Source: Helicobacteraceae bacterium (GTDB lineage Bacteria > Campylobacterota > Campylobacteria > Campylobacterales > Helicobacteraceae). Taken from it: a DNA stretch of 64,000 nucleotides. The position numbers and the translations under genes were made by a program. The notes beneath the pieces are model-generated. The model ran no database searches. It was not told the origin of the DNA and saw only the letters and a list, made by a program, of their open reading frames with translations. Below, one piece after another: positions 1 through 9,900 of this stretch. Each line of letters begins with the position of its first letter. The stretch's first letter is position 1. The stretch lies in contig JAFVZI010000010.1 in assembly GCA_017508245.1 (NCBI GenBank), forward strand, positions 53,732 through 117,731, written 5' to 3'.

Positions 1-666
1 AATTTCTAATGCCGATTGCAGATCATAACTCTTTCTATTTAACAATCCAAGTTTTTTAGATACTTTAAATGTATGCGTATCAAGTGGTAAAATGAGGTGT
101 TTTGTAGATACTCTATCACCCCAAATTCCAATGTCAATATTGTCTTTTCTCACTAACCATCTAAGAAACATATTCCATCTTTTTAGTGGCGATGAAGCAC
201 TTGATTTTATACTTTTTCGGCCTATCAAAAAATCAAGTCCATTTGTCAGTTCTACCCTATTTCTAAGAGATTCTATCATTGCATTTATTCCAAATAAGAC
301 ATTGTTTTCTTTGTTGTAAGAATCTAAAAAAATATTTTTTATTCCACCATTTTCTATAATATCATGCATACATAAGAATATATTTTTTATATCGTCTCTT
401 GTTTGGAATCTATACAAGGGAAAAGACGTATTTAAAATAGCCTCTCTATTATCAATGACATTAAAATCTATTGATAATAGCGTTTTTAGAATCTGCTTTG
501 CATTGCCATATGATAAAAGTGCACAAATTAGAGCAATTTCACTGATGTATTTAGAATCTAAATATTTTTTGACAGCAAAAAGTGGGTCTGGCTTATCCTC
601 GCTTAACTCAAATACCGTATTTCTAGCTTCATATTCTTTATCTAGTCTCTGTTTTAAGTCATTCAT
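1..666 (-). CDS. TIGR02757/DUF2400 family protein (3' end beyond window)
   Basis: Open reading frame of 222 codons on the minus strand with no stop before the left edge, so the C-terminus is missing. It starts MNDLKQRLDKEYEAR at an ATG whose first base is 666. The later residues DTHTFKVSKKLGLLNRKSYD, with a preceding GIWGDR and LVRKDNIDIG stretch, fit the TIGR02757 (DUF2400) family, a group of roughly 250-residue proteins with no assigned biochemical role, found in Helicobacter, Campylobacter and Bacteroidetes. It is transcribed divergently from the outer membrane protein gene at 777. The frame is clean throughout. Family assignment is by motif memory; function is unknown. Confidence 0.8.
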   Translation of the reverse strand, partial: MNDLKQRLDKEYEARNTVFELSEDKPDPLFAVKKYLDSKYISEIALICALLSYGNAKQILKTLLSIDFNVIDNREAILNTSFPLYRFQTRDDIKNIFLCMHDIIENGGIKNIFLDSYNKENNVLFGINAMIESLRNRVELTNGLDFLIGRKSIKSSASSPLKRWNMFLRWLVRKDNIDIGIWGDRVSTKHLILPLDTHTFKVSKKLGLLNRKSYDLQSALEI

Positions 667-776
667 TTTACAATATCCAAAAAATTAATATAAACCTATA
701 ATTATACTATTCAAATAATCTTAACTTATGGTACAATAATGCGATAATTAAGACTTTCAAAAATAAAAGGGTTAAT

Positions 777-1430
777 ATGCTTAAAAAACTAATCATAGCC
801 ATCTTGGTAACTTCACCTATTTTTGCAAAAACATTTAGCCTTGAGGCATTATATGGATTTGGAATTGTGAATATACCGACAGAACAGGGTAAATTAGATG
901 GAAATGCACAAGATGGTGGAATCCGAGCGATATTTTTTACTGATAATTTCACACACGAAGTATTAGGAAGAGCCACTTTTACATCAAGTGTGAAGGCAAA
1001 TAGCCTTGCATCTAAATATACCGCTTGGGAAGCAGAATATAGATTTGGCAGCAGAATGGATAACGATATGGCGAAGCTTGGAATGTTGGCAGGTAGTGCA
1101 TATCTAGGACTGGGATACCAAAGCCTTATGACAAAAGTAAGCAGTAAAAACACTACAAATTATATATATATGCCATTTGGGTTCTGGGGTGAAGATGATG
1201 CTGGTGCAAGCGGTCTGAAAATGAGATATGGATTGAATTTTAAAGCAATGTTTTTTGATGATTCTACAGGAAAATTTAAATGGGATTTCTTGCTAGGTGG
1301 AAAAGTATATGCTGGAGTAGGATATTCACTTGGAAATGTTGTGGATATATTTGGACAGCTATTCTTTACATATAATGCACCTGTCAAAAAACTAAAAATA
1401 TATGGTATTGAGGCTGGAATCCAATTCTAA
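777..1430 (+). CDS. Outer membrane beta-barrel protein
   Basis: A 217-residue protein with a classic signal peptide (MLKKLIIAILVTSPIFA, probable cleavage after Ala17) followed by alternating hydrophobic/polar strands rich in Gly, Tyr and Phe (LEALYGFGIVN, WEAEYRFGSRM, GIEAGIQF). It ends in Phe, as expected of a substrate for the BAM complex. This supports a small integral outer membrane barrel, perhaps 8 strands. No Helicobacter Hop/Hor family signature was recognised, so substrate and role are unknown. It stands alone, converging on the ftsL-like gene with a hairpin between them. The ATG is the first in frame. Confidence 0.8.
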   Translation: MLKKLIIAILVTSPIFAKTFSLEALYGFGIVNIPTEQGKLDGNAQDGGIRAIFFTDNFTHEVLGRATFTSSVKANSLASKYTAWEAEYRFGSRMDNDMAKLGMLAGSAYLGLGYQSLMTKVSSKNTTNYIYMPFGFWGEDDAGASGLKMRYGLNFKAMFFDDSTGKFKWDFLLGGKVYAGVGYSLGNVVDIFGQLFFTYNAPVKKLKIYGIEAGIQF

Positions 1431-1435
1431 AGATT

Positions 1436-1451
1436 TAGCACTTTTGTGCTA
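1436..1451. terminator. Hairpin between convergent genes
   Basis: TAGCAC-TTTT-GTGCTA is a perfect 6-bp stem with a 4-base loop between the stop of the outer membrane protein gene (1430) and the stop of the ftsL-like gene (1460). It is followed by AT-rich sequence on both sides, so it probably serves as a bidirectional intrinsic terminator. The stem is short and the U-tracts are imperfect. Confidence 0.55.
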
Positions 1452-1459
1452 GATTAATA

Positions 1460-1756
1460 TTATTTTATCTCCTCGATTTCAAGCGTTAGGAAATTGAATT
1501 TTACGACTTCTAATCTTTGTTGCAACTCGGCATTTTCTGCTTTTAGAGCTTCTTTTCTTGATTGTAATTCGTTTATGTCTTTACTGGCATAGTAAATATT
1601 GCTAGATAAATATATCTTTGGAGCAAAAAAGATTATACAAAGAAATAAAATCGCATATGCAAAAAATATATGCCTAAGTTCTATGCCTTCATTATTGTCA
1701 TCTAAATTATTGAGTAAATCTTGTTTTTCATCTAAGCTGACTTCATTATTATTCAT
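1460..1756 (-). CDS. FtsL-like small division protein
   Basis: A 98-residue protein with an acidic cytoplasmic N-terminus (about 1-28), one membrane segment (about 29-50, IFFAYAILFLCIIFFAPKIY), and a C-terminal coiled-coil-like stretch (about 58-88, INELQSRKEALKAENAELQQ) with heptad leucines. This is the bitopic FtsL/DivIC plan. It overlaps the 3' end of rsmH by 8 bases, the position ftsL takes after rsmH/mraW in many bacteria. FtsL acts with FtsB/FtsQ to activate septal peptidoglycan synthesis. Sequence conservation in FtsL is poor, so the call rests on topology and position. Confidence 0.6.
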   Translation of the reverse strand: MNNNEVSLDEKQDLLNNLDDNNEGIELRHIFFAYAILFLCIIFFAPKIYLSSNIYYASKDINELQSRKEALKAENAELQQRLEVVKFNFLTLEIEEIK

Positions 1757-2666
1757 AGAATCTAAAACACCTCATCTTAGCACTTCGCGAACGTTTATTT
1801 AACCTAATCTCATTTTGACTTGGGATAATTGGTTTTTTGCTTAAAATATCGCCTTTTTTGTAATTATTGCCACAAATACATTTTATAGTATCGTCGCTAC
1901 AAATACACGATTTTGCCCAAGCCCTAAACCTTTCTTTCACTATTCTATCTTCAAGTGAATGAAATGAAATTATAGCAACTTTTACATTTTTTATATTTTC
2001 TATATTTTTTAAAAATCTTTTAAGCTCTCCCAATTCATCATTGACTTCTATGCGTAATGCCTGAAATACAAGAGTAGCTGGGTGTATTCTTGAGCTAATT
2101 TTAGAATTAGATTCTATTAATTGGCTTAATTCTTTTGCAGTATTTATTGTATGATTTTTGCGATAATCAAGTATCATTTTTGTAACCGGAATTGGATTTT
2201 TTATTTCTCCGTATTCAGTAAAAATTCTATGAAGTTCATCTTTTGAATATGAATTAATTATCATTTTTGCTGTGATATGAGAATCTAAATCCATTCTCAT
2301 ATCAAGATTATCACTATAAAAACTAAAACCTCGACTAAGATTATCTACTTGATATGACGATATGCCAATATCAGCTAAGATTCCAGTAATATTATTATTT
2401 TTAGATAGGATTTCTTTAATACCATTTGAAAAATTAGAATGAACAACCTCCAATCTATCGCTATTTTTCTTTAGTCTCTCTTTTGCTAATGTGATAGCTT
2501 CTATATCTTTATCAATTCCAATAATATTGATATCTTTATTTTCCTCTAATAATGCAAAAGAATGTCCGCCAAGCCCTAATGTCGCATCAATTATAGTCCC
2601 TTTAGAATCTCTAAATTCCTTAAGGACTTCATTTAGTAAAACTGGTATGTGAGAGAACTCATTCAT
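1749..2666 (-). CDS. rsmH: 16S rRNA (cytosine1402-N4)-methyltransferase
   Basis: A 305-residue MraW/RsmH protein that N4-methylates C1402 of 16S rRNA at the decoding centre using SAM. Visible family marks are the N-terminal HIPVLLNEVL, the SAM-binding DATLGLGGHSF (about residues 28-38), ILADIGISSYQVD (about 97-109), RIHPATLVFQALRIEVN and ISFHSLEDRIVK in the C-terminal half. Length is normal. The start ATG overlaps the stop of the AsmA-like gene by 4 bases (ATGA), implying translational coupling, and the 3' end overlaps the ftsL-like gene. Confidence 0.95.
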   Translation of the reverse strand: MNEFSHIPVLLNEVLKEFRDSKGTIIDATLGLGGHSFALLEENKDINIIGIDKDIEAITLAKERLKKNSDRLEVVHSNFSNGIKEILSKNNNITGILADIGISSYQVDNLSRGFSFYSDNLDMRMDLDSHITAKMIINSYSKDELHRIFTEYGEIKNPIPVTKMILDYRKNHTINTAKELSQLIESNSKISSRIHPATLVFQALRIEVNDELGELKRFLKNIENIKNVKVAIISFHSLEDRIVKERFRAWAKSCICSDDTIKCICGNNYKKGDILSKKPIIPSQNEIRLNKRSRSAKMRCFRFYE

Positions 2667-4711
2667 TTTTTAAATAACTTATTAAGCCCCTTATTTATCG
2701 CATCCTTTGTCTTATCTTCTATTTTTTGGACGTTTTCTTGAACTTTTGGACTGTTTATAACATTATTAATAATATCCTTACCAAGCTTGCTAGTATCGAT
2801 GCTTATACTTGGATTTGTTGCTTTTCCACTTAAGGTTCCAGCTAAATCATATTTTTGCACTTTTAACAATAATTTTGCATTTATATCATTGCTGTCTAGA
2901 TTCAAAGTAGCCTCATTTGAGGTAATACTTGTATTATTGCTTTGCATATTTAGATTTGCTGTAACTAGACTTTTGTTAATCCTGCCATCGATTTTAATAT
3001 TATTATATACCTCTTTTGTTCCATCAAATTTGAGGGTTTTTTCTAATATTGACATCAATTTATTTTCAGTAAATGAGCCTTTTGATAGTATAAAATCCAT
3101 ATTTCCTATTTGTGTTTGCCTATCATATTTTAAAGTGCCATTTATAGCAGAATCAAAAATCTTTGGATATTGAAGCATATCTAAGACACCAAGTGAATTC
3201 ATATCTTTTATTGTCGCACTAATTAGATTGTTATTCAGTTCTACATCTAATTTTCCACCAAATAAATCGCTCTTCATACTTCCACGAAGAGAAACAGGCG
3301 TCCATACAACATCACCATATGCACTCAAACTACCTTTTAATTCTTTGCTTGTAACAAATGCCAATTTCTTTAAATCTTTAATATCAATTGTATATGGGGC
3401 ATTAACTCCTAGAGAATCTATATTTACCAAAGCATCTTTCACATTTAAACTAACTATATCTGATATAAAATCCAGATTTAATTTACCACTACCATTTGTA
3501 AAATTTATATTTGCTTGATGATTGTAGTTTGTATTTGGCATATTCATGTCAAACTTACTTTTCACAACTTTACCATTGATAGTGCCATTTATAGTATGAC
3601 TATAATCACCATTTATGCTAGAACTAATGCCTCCTAAATTAGCATTGGCATTCAATAAGCCATTCGAATATATAGGCTGGACAAGCATATATAATATTTT
3701 CTCAATTTTTAAATTTTTAATTTTTAATACTGCATCTTTTGGACTTGTATAATTTTTTAGTGACAGAGAATATGTTGTAACACTATCTGCTACATCGCTC
3801 TTACCATCTATACTCATCCATTTTGAATCACCTACAATTTTACCATCTGTTCTAAATTCACCTCTAAGCGGCATACCGACAATTGGAGTGAGTAGAGATA
3901 AATCACTCATATCAACATCATAGGTTGAATTCGTGCGTAAAGTCTTGATAATCGTGTTTCCAGTCGAATTAATGTTACCTACATTTGATAATAACTCAAA
4001 TTTATGTTCTATATTTGTGCCATCGAAATTAGCAAAAAGATTTATCATAAATGAATTATCCGGCACATTAACGCCAAAATCTTCTTTGACAAGATTCCGT
4101 GATACTTCACCATTATTTACTTTTGCTAGAGCTTGGCCATTAAATTTTAAATTATTATCACCTACAATATTTGCAACAATATCAATCGTACCCTTTGCAT
4201 AAGTCTTTTTACCGAGTAAAGCAAGTATAGATTATAGTTCCAAATCCTTAATATTTCCAACAACTTTCAATGGTTTAAAATCGACGATAGTTGTATCAAT
4301 TCTAAATTCACCTTTAAGAGAGTTGCTAACAGTGTGAATTTCAAAATTAGTAATTTTTCCTCTGATTGCATTTTCTATTAATAATTCTTTTGGTGTAGCA
4401 GCTGGTGATGTTTTTGTTAATGGATTTTTAAGCAATATATCCAATGCTATATCTATATTTTGACTAAGTAGCGAAAAAGTCCCATGTGATACGATATTTA
4501 TATCGTCATTTGAATTTAATTCTATATCAAGGCTACCAAATCTAAGTGAAAAAACATCTAAAGTAAGTGGAATTGGTGAATATTTATCAATTTGAGTTTG
4601 CAAATGAGGTTTTAAAATATTATTACCAAATGGCGTAAATAAAAGCACAAAAACTGCAACCAAAACAATAAAAATCAATCCAAGCAAAAACAATAAAAAT
4701 TTCTTAAACAT
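2663..4711 (-). pseudogene. AsmA/DUF748-like envelope protein split by one in-frame stop
   Basis: An N-terminal signal-anchor (MFKKFLLFLLGLIFIVLVAV) starts at 4711. The reading frame runs to a TAA at 4232-4234 and then continues open in the same frame, with no frameshift, to the stop at 2663. The whole would be about 682 residues. Sequence on both sides of the stop is coherent: VVGNIKDLEL then SILALLGKKTYAKGTIDI. The protein has the repetitive beta-strand, Asn/Asp/Ser-rich character of AsmA/DUF748 proteins, which bridge the periplasm and affect lipid or outer membrane homeostasis. An ATG at 4066 could restart the C-terminal 467 residues, but no good ribosome site precedes it. It lies 13 bases after ccsBA and overlaps rsmH. 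The stop may be a real nonsense mutation, a sequencing error, or readthrough; a C-to-T change from CAA is the simplest origin. Confidence 0.75.
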
Positions 4712-4724
4712 TTTAAACTCTCTT

Positions 4725-7469
4725 TTATATTTTTAGACCTTGCATCTTCCTTGTGAAAAACGCTCCTATTATTATTGCTAGTATTCCTGCAACCATAAAA
4801 TATAAAAATTTTGGCACAGGCATCGGATCACCAGATGCATAAGAGTGCAAACCGGATAGATAATAATTCACACCATAATATGTCATTAATATACTAAAAA
4901 ACCCTATTACGCTAGCACTTGAGAATATATATTGCAAGTTCGCTTTACAAATAAATCTAAGGTGTAAAATAATAGCATAGATTCCAATAGAAACCAAAGC
5001 CCAAGTCTCTTGTGCATCCCAGCCCCAATATCTACCCCAAGATTCATTTGCCCAAACTCCACCAAGAAAATTTCCTACACAAAGCAAAAGTAGTCCTAAA
5101 ATCATAGACATTTCATTTATAATAGTAATTGAATTGATAGTAGAATCTAGCTTATTAGATTTAAATCTTCTAAATATCATAAGAATGAGGGCAATAATAC
5201 CTAGAACAAAACACAATCCTAAGAATCCATAACTGGCTGTTATAACAGATACATGGATATTTAGCCAATATGATTTTAATACAGGCATAAGATTCCCAAT
5301 TTGTGGGTCCATAAAGCCAAGATTTGCAACAAGAAGCGAGATTCCAGCAAGGAACAATGACGCAGATATTGCTAGATATGATTGTCTAAAAAATACTATT
5401 CCGGATAACGCAGATACAAATGCTATATATATCATAGATTCATATGCATTGCTCCAAGGTGCGTGTCCTGCTACATACCATCTAAGCAATAAAGCAAATA
5501 AATGAAGCAATAACAGCACTACGCCTATATAGTAAAACATCTTTAATATTTTTTTTAGTTTATCATTTGATTTAAAAATACAAATAAAAACAATGATAAA
5601 CATCACAATACTAAGAAGTGTATAAGGGAGTATTAGCTGTTTGAATAGATTAAATTTATTTAGCATAATCTCTGCATTTAATTTATCTTCACCTAGATAG
5701 ATTGATTTATCTGTATATTCTTTTTGATAATTAATAATTTCTTCTAATGCTTTTGTGGCCTCACTCCAATCATTATCTTCTACACCTTTACTAAAACCAT
5801 CAAAATATGCCAAAAGCATTGATTGAATTTTATTTGATATTTCTTCATTGCTAAAAGTTATGATGTCAATTGGAGAAAGCCAAGTCTCTCCGTGGTCTGG
5901 AATAGGAAAAATTTTTATAAATTGTGCTGTAAAGATTCCATAAGCGACATTTAATCTCTCATCAACATTCAACAAATCTTTATCAAAACTTCCACGTTCA
6001 GCTGGCTTTTTTCTATTTGCTTCTTCAACATAATTCGTAAGCTTGTATGTGCCGTCTTCATTGAATAAATCTTTAAATGAAACATATCCGCTATCTCTAT
6101 TCACACCTAGAATCTCTTTTAATTTTGGTGTAGATATTTTTATCATTTTGATATTTTGCCAATCATTTGAATACACAATCATTCCAAGAATAATTTGCAT
6201 ATTTGTTAGATTCTTGTAATTATCCTTTTTGGTCATTTTATGTACTAATTCACTCGCTAGAGTATCCATAGGTTTAATTCGACCTTGATAATCTTGAACT
6301 TGCAGCCTGCCAAACATTTCTGCATGTTCTTTTGAATTTTCTTGCAATTTCATTAGACGTTCAACTATCGCTTTGTCATCTATTTGATTTGTATCATCTG
6401 CCATTAATGGTGCATTTATGGATACCAATGTTACTAAAGCTAGGACATAAATGCTTTGAGACTGCAAAAATTTACCAAGTTTTCTAAATCTCCCGTTTTT
6501 CGCGAAAACTATCCAAAAAGAACCAACAATAAGCAAAAAATATCCTATATATGTCGGAATCTTTCCTGGGTCATTATTGATACTCAAAATTGTGCCTAGC
6601 TCATCTTCATCATAGTGTGCTTGAAAAAATCTATACCCGCCATAATCAAGAGTATGATTCATATATATGCGATATGGCATCTCAACATTGTTTTTCTCAT
6701 CCAATAATACAACCTTTGCTTCATACGAAGATGGCGACATAGAGCCTGGATATCGCTCTAAAATAAAATCATCAAGCTTAATAGAAAATGGCAATTCAAT
6801 CATTCTTGGACCCCAATTTATTATTGCTTTTATGCCTTTAAAATCAACAACAGAATCTTTTGCATTTTGACTACCACCAATTAAGGTTAGTGGATATTCT
6901 ATACCATCATAGAATATAGCACCTTCTAGTATAGATGTAGGGTCTCCTTTATTGTCATTTATCTTTGTAATACTATTTGATTTTATCTCAAAGCTTTTAT
7001 CGCCAAATATTATTTTTTCATCTAGTTTTTTAGAAGAAGCAAAAGAAATATTTGTCGGAATATGAAGATTGTATTTATTATCACCATCGAGAACAATGAG
7101 ATTTAAATAATTATCACTGCTTGTATAAAGTGAGGTAGTTTCGCCCTCTCTAATGTGCATCAAACCCTCATGTCCAAAAAATCTGGTAATACCAGCACCA
7201 ATGATGATAACAATAAATGAAAAGTGAAGTATAAACGACGCATATTTCTTTTGTTGCAACAACTTATATCGCCAGATAGTACCAATCAAACAAATTAAAA
7301 GCCATAAATGCAAAATATTAAAAAACCACGTATTGTATATAAGAGCTCTTGCAGCATCTGTCCCATAGTCATTTTCTACAAACGTAGCAATTGCAATCAA
7401 AGTTGCATAAACTCCCATAAGTGGAATTGCAGCATATAAAGAAGCAAATAATGTCTTAAAAATCTTCAT
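4725..7469 (-). CDS. ccsBA: Fused cytochrome c synthase CcsBA (System II)
   Basis: A 914-residue fusion of CcsB (ResB) and CcsA (ResC), the haem exporter and ligase that attaches haem to CXXCH motifs of periplasmic c-type cytochromes. The N-terminal half has ResB-like segments (LHFSFIVIIIGAGITRFFGHEG, about residues 80-101). The C-terminal half carries the tryptophan-rich WWD haem motif SWGRYWGWDAQETWALVS (about 808-825) within a multi-helix membrane region, plus conserved His residues such as GLHSYASGDP near the end. This fused form is typical of Helicobacter and relatives (HP0378). It is preceded after 10 bases by the thioredoxin-like lipoprotein gene, which would keep apocytochrome cysteines reduced. 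Confidence 0.95.
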   Translation of the reverse strand: MKIFKTLFASLYAAIPLMGVYATLIAIATFVENDYGTDAARALIYNTWFFNILHLWLLICLIGTIWRYKLLQQKKYASFILHFSFIVIIIGAGITRFFGHEGLMHIREGETTSLYTSSDNYLNLIVLDGDNKYNLHIPTNISFASSKKLDEKIIFGDKSFEIKSNSITKINDNKGDPTSILEGAIFYDGIEYPLTLIGGSQNAKDSVVDFKGIKAIINWGPRMIELPFSIKLDDFILERYPGSMSPSSYEAKVVLLDEKNNVEMPYRIYMNHTLDYGGYRFFQAHYDEDELGTILSINNDPGKIPTYIGYFLLIVGSFWIVFAKNGRFRKLGKFLQSQSIYVLALVTLVSINAPLMADDTNQIDDKAIVERLMKLQENSKEHAEMFGRLQVQDYQGRIKPMDTLASELVHKMTKKDNYKNLTNMQIILGMIVYSNDWQNIKMIKISTPKLKEILGVNRDSGYVSFKDLFNEDGTYKLTNYVEEANRKKPAERGSFDKDLLNVDERLNVAYGIFTAQFIKIFPIPDHGETWLSPIDIITFSNEEISNKIQSMLLAYFDGFSKGVEDNDWSEATKALEEIINYQKEYTDKSIYLGEDKLNAEIMLNKFNLFKQLILPYTLLSIVMFIIVFICIFKSNDKLKKILKMFYYIGVVLLLLHLFALLLRWYVAGHAPWSNAYESMIYIAFVSALSGIVFFRQSYLAISASLFLAGISLLVANLGFMDPQIGNLMPVLKSYWLNIHVSVITASYGFLGLCFVLGIIALILMIFRRFKSNKLDSTINSITIINEMSMILGLLLLCVGNFLGGVWANESWGRYWGWDAQETWALVSIGIYAIILHLRFICKANLQYIFSSASVIGFFSILMTYYGVNYYLSGLHSYASGDPMPVPKFLYFMVAGILAIIIGAFFTRKMQGLKI

Positions 7470-7479
7470 TAATAAACCC

Positions 7480-8058
7480 TTATAAATTGTGTATTTTTTT
7501 ATTCAAATCTTCATATTGTCCCATAGCACTATCTTTTTTTGTTACATCTAATACCAAATCTTTAAATCTTGGTGTGAATCCAGGAAACAAATACTTCACA
7601 TCACCATTTTTGCTTAAAAATACAATTGATGGGGTAAAATCAACTGCAAATAATTGAGCAATATCACTTGTATTCACCCTACTTTGTCTATCATTAAAAT
7701 TAATTAAATGTGTTTTTAAATAGCTAGTATTTATGTAATATGGATTAAAATTATCTTTCATTATTTGTTTTAGATTCTCATCTTTTTTTATAATATCCTT
7801 CAAATTATCACAATACTTGCAATGATTTTTACCAAAAATAATCAAAACATCTTTATTAAAATTGATTTCATTTGTATCCAAAAATACATCTGCTACATCA
7901 ATATAACTTGCTTTATCAAGATTCTTTTCTGCTTCTCTTGCTTGAGAATCCATAGTAGAACCACTTGATATCAAAGTAGAATCTATTTTATTATCACTAC
8001 AAGATATAAATAATAAACTAAACAATATTGTAAAAAATATATTAAATTCTTGCTTCAT
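7480..8058 (-). CDS. Thioredoxin-fold lipoprotein for cytochrome c maturation (HP0377-like)
   Basis: A 192-residue lipoprotein: signal peptide with lipobox LFISC (Cys20) and a thioredoxin fold with active site CKYC at Cys80/Cys83 (IIFGKNHCKYCDNL). A probable cis-proline segment follows (FTPSIVFLSKNG, about 139-150). It lies between hemH (17-base overlap) and ccsBA (10-base gap), the same place as H. pylori HP0377, a CcmG-like/DsbC-like reductant for apocytochrome c. The inferred role is to keep the haem-binding CXXCH cysteines reduced for CcsBA. The exact substrate is inferred from context. Confidence 0.85.
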   Translation of the reverse strand: MKQEFNIFFTILFSLLFISCSDNKIDSTLISSGSTMDSQAREAEKNLDKASYIDVADVFLDTNEINFNKDVLIIFGKNHCKYCDNLKDIIKKDENLKQIMKDNFNPYYINTSYLKTHLINFNDRQSRVNTSDIAQLFAVDFTPSIVFLSKNGDVKYLFPGFTPRFKDLVLDVTKKDSAMGQYEDLNKKIHNL

Positions 8059-9025
8059 TGATACTTTTTCCTTTTAAATCAATTAAATCAATAATAGTCT
8101 TAGCAAAAGTGACTGAATCGTTTGGGCATTTGCAAACAATATAACTTTTTACTCCAAGTTTATTGGCTAATTCTCTATTTTCAATCTCAAGCTCATATAT
8201 CGTTTCTGAGTTATCTATACTAAAAGCAAGCGGATAAATCATAATATTAGAATCTCTATATTCCTTAATGGTATCAATCGTAGTCGGCTCTAACCATTTT
8301 ATTGGTCCCATTTTCGATTGATAACAAATCACTACATTTTTAAAATTTATGCCTTGTCTAGTCAATTTCTCTTGTAAAGCAACGGCACTTTTTTCTATTT
8401 CATCTTTATATGGGTCACCATTATCTACCATTTGTTGCGGAATTGAATGTGCTGATAATAACAATACATAATCTCTATAATCTACTTCACACTCTTTTAT
8501 TTTTTCTATGCAAGATTCTATAAAACCACTATAAGCTGGATAGCTTTCGACCACATTTATCTCTGCCTTAAAATCCAATTCTTTTACACAACGCATAAAT
8601 TCCCTTATAGAAGACAATGTAGTTGTGTTTGAGTATTGCGGATACATAGAAAAAAGTGTAACTTTTGTGATATTTCTATCCATCAAATCTTTTATCACCA
8701 AATCACTATATGGGGGCGTATATCGCATAGCATAAGTGTAGAATCTGGTAGCATCTAATTTTTGTAAAACTTTTGTTAAATTAAATGTAATCTCTACTAA
8801 AGGTGATTTTGAGCCTATATGCTTGTAATTACTTCGTGCTTTTTCTAATCTTGTATTGACAATCATCTTTGCAACAAATTTACGTATAAAAGAATTTTTG
8901 ATAGTTAGAATCAATGGGTCATTAAACATATTGTTTAAAAAAGTTTCAACTTCAAGCAAATTATTTGGACCACCCATATTTAGTAGGACTACCGCTTCAT
9001 TTGTATTAATATTTGTATCGTTCAA
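8042..9025 (-). CDS. hemH: Ferrochelatase
   Basis: A 327-residue ferrochelatase that inserts Fe2+ into protoporphyrin IX. Family marks: N-terminal AVVLLNMGGPNNLLEVETFL, AMRYTPPYS (about 99-107), the metal-site histidine in LLLSAHSIPQQMV (about 188-200), VVICYQSKMGPIKWLEP, and the C-terminal DNSETIYELEIENRE. It heads the minus-strand run, so haem supply and cytochrome c assembly are probably cotranscribed. The preferred ATG is the one at 9025, followed by MNDTNINTNEAVV. Confidence 0.95.
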   Translation of the reverse strand: MNDTNINTNEAVVLLNMGGPNNLLEVETFLNNMFNDPLILTIKNSFIRKFVAKMIVNTRLEKARSNYKHIGSKSPLVEITFNLTKVLQKLDATRFYTYAMRYTPPYSDLVIKDLMDRNITKVTLFSMYPQYSNTTTLSSIREFMRCVKELDFKAEINVVESYPAYSGFIESCIEKIKECEVDYRDYVLLLSAHSIPQQMVDNGDPYKDEIEKSAVALQEKLTRQGINFKNVVICYQSKMGPIKWLEPTTIDTIKEYRDSNIMIYPLAFSIDNSETIYELEIENRELANKLGVKSYIVCKCPNDSVTFAKTIIDLIDLKGKSINEARI

Positions 9026-9464
9026 AACACTACCTAAAGTTATAAAAATATAAAAGTGGATGATATAATAAAAATTCTTTTAAATGCTTAAATGATAAAT
9101 TTCATTACCGACTTTGTACCATAAATATTATCTACTAGTTTTATCTCTATTGTAATTTTGACAAAATATCTAGCGGTTTTATTTTTGCCCTTTTACCTTT
9201 GCTCCAATTAGGTAAAACACGCAACACTTATCAAAAATTATCAAAATTTTAAAATGCATCTTAAATATTTACAAAGAAATGAGATAAGTTTATATGCTTG
9301 ATAATTTGACTCAAAAATCATATCATTAAGTAATATTCAAGATAGTGATTAAGGCAAATAAAATAAAATCGATGATATTAGAATCGATACAAAAACTTCA
9401 AATCTTAATGCATATAATAAACTTCAGTTAGAACAAAATCTCTATAATATTTGTCATCCTGTGT
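9026..9464. other. Divergent intergenic region, no supported gene
   Basis: About 440 AT-rich bases between hemH and the small membrane protein gene. There are short open stretches (for example around 9360-9480, reading NLNAYNKLQLEQNLYNI without a usable start), but none has a ribosome site or a recognisable family. No tRNA-like fold was seen. It should hold the hemH operon promoter. Confidence 0.5.
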
Positions 9465-9470
9465 TATAAT
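9465..9470 (+). promoter_or_regulatory. -10 box upstream of the HP0375-like gene
   Basis: A perfect TATAAT ends 30 bases before the ATG at 9501. Helicobacter sigma-70 promoters depend mainly on an extended -10 with weak -35 conservation, which fits. It probably drives the small membrane protein and rsmE together. Confidence 0.5.
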
Positions 9471-9500
9471 CACTGGTTTATATGTGATAAAGAGGATTTT

Positions 9501-9896
9501 ATGGAGGCATTAGCACTAAGCCAAGCGATAGGATTCCACTATGTTATTTCATTGTCATTGCTAATAATAATCATAGCAAATCTTGTCATTTTATTTATTG
9601 ATGATTTTCATAAAGTGCATAAATATATGTGGTATCTTACTCCTATGTTATTTGGGATACTTGCAATCACTTTGATTAGTGGATTTAGTATTTTTGCAAT
9701 GATGCAATTTCGTATAAATTTTATGATATTTTTGATGATTATTGCAAGCATTGCAGTCATTGTATTTGAAATAATAAGAATAAAAAAACTCCGCATTATA
9801 CGCAAAAAACCATCACTCATAAAAAGCTATATCAAACAAAGTAGAATCTTTTATGCAATCTATCTTTTTGCTATTTTGATATTTTTTATAGGATAA
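9501..9896 (+). CDS. Small polytopic membrane protein (HP0375-like)
   Basis: A 131-residue protein with four predicted membrane helices (about 10-32, 45-65, 70-90, 112-130) and a basic loop (IRIKKLRIIRKKPSLIKSYI, about 92-111). No catalytic motif is visible. A similarly small membrane protein sits beside rsmE and hemH in H. pylori (HP0375, by memory). It runs directly into rsmE with a 4-base gap. Function unknown. A GGAG-like ribosome site at 9493-9496 supports the ATG. Confidence 0.75.
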   Translation: MEALALSQAIGFHYVISLSLLIIIIANLVILFIDDFHKVHKYMWYLTPMLFGILAITLISGFSIFAMMQFRINFMIFLMIIASIAVIVFEIIRIKKLRIIRKKPSLIKSYIKQSRIFYAIYLFAILIFFIG

Positions 9897-9900
9897 TGTT

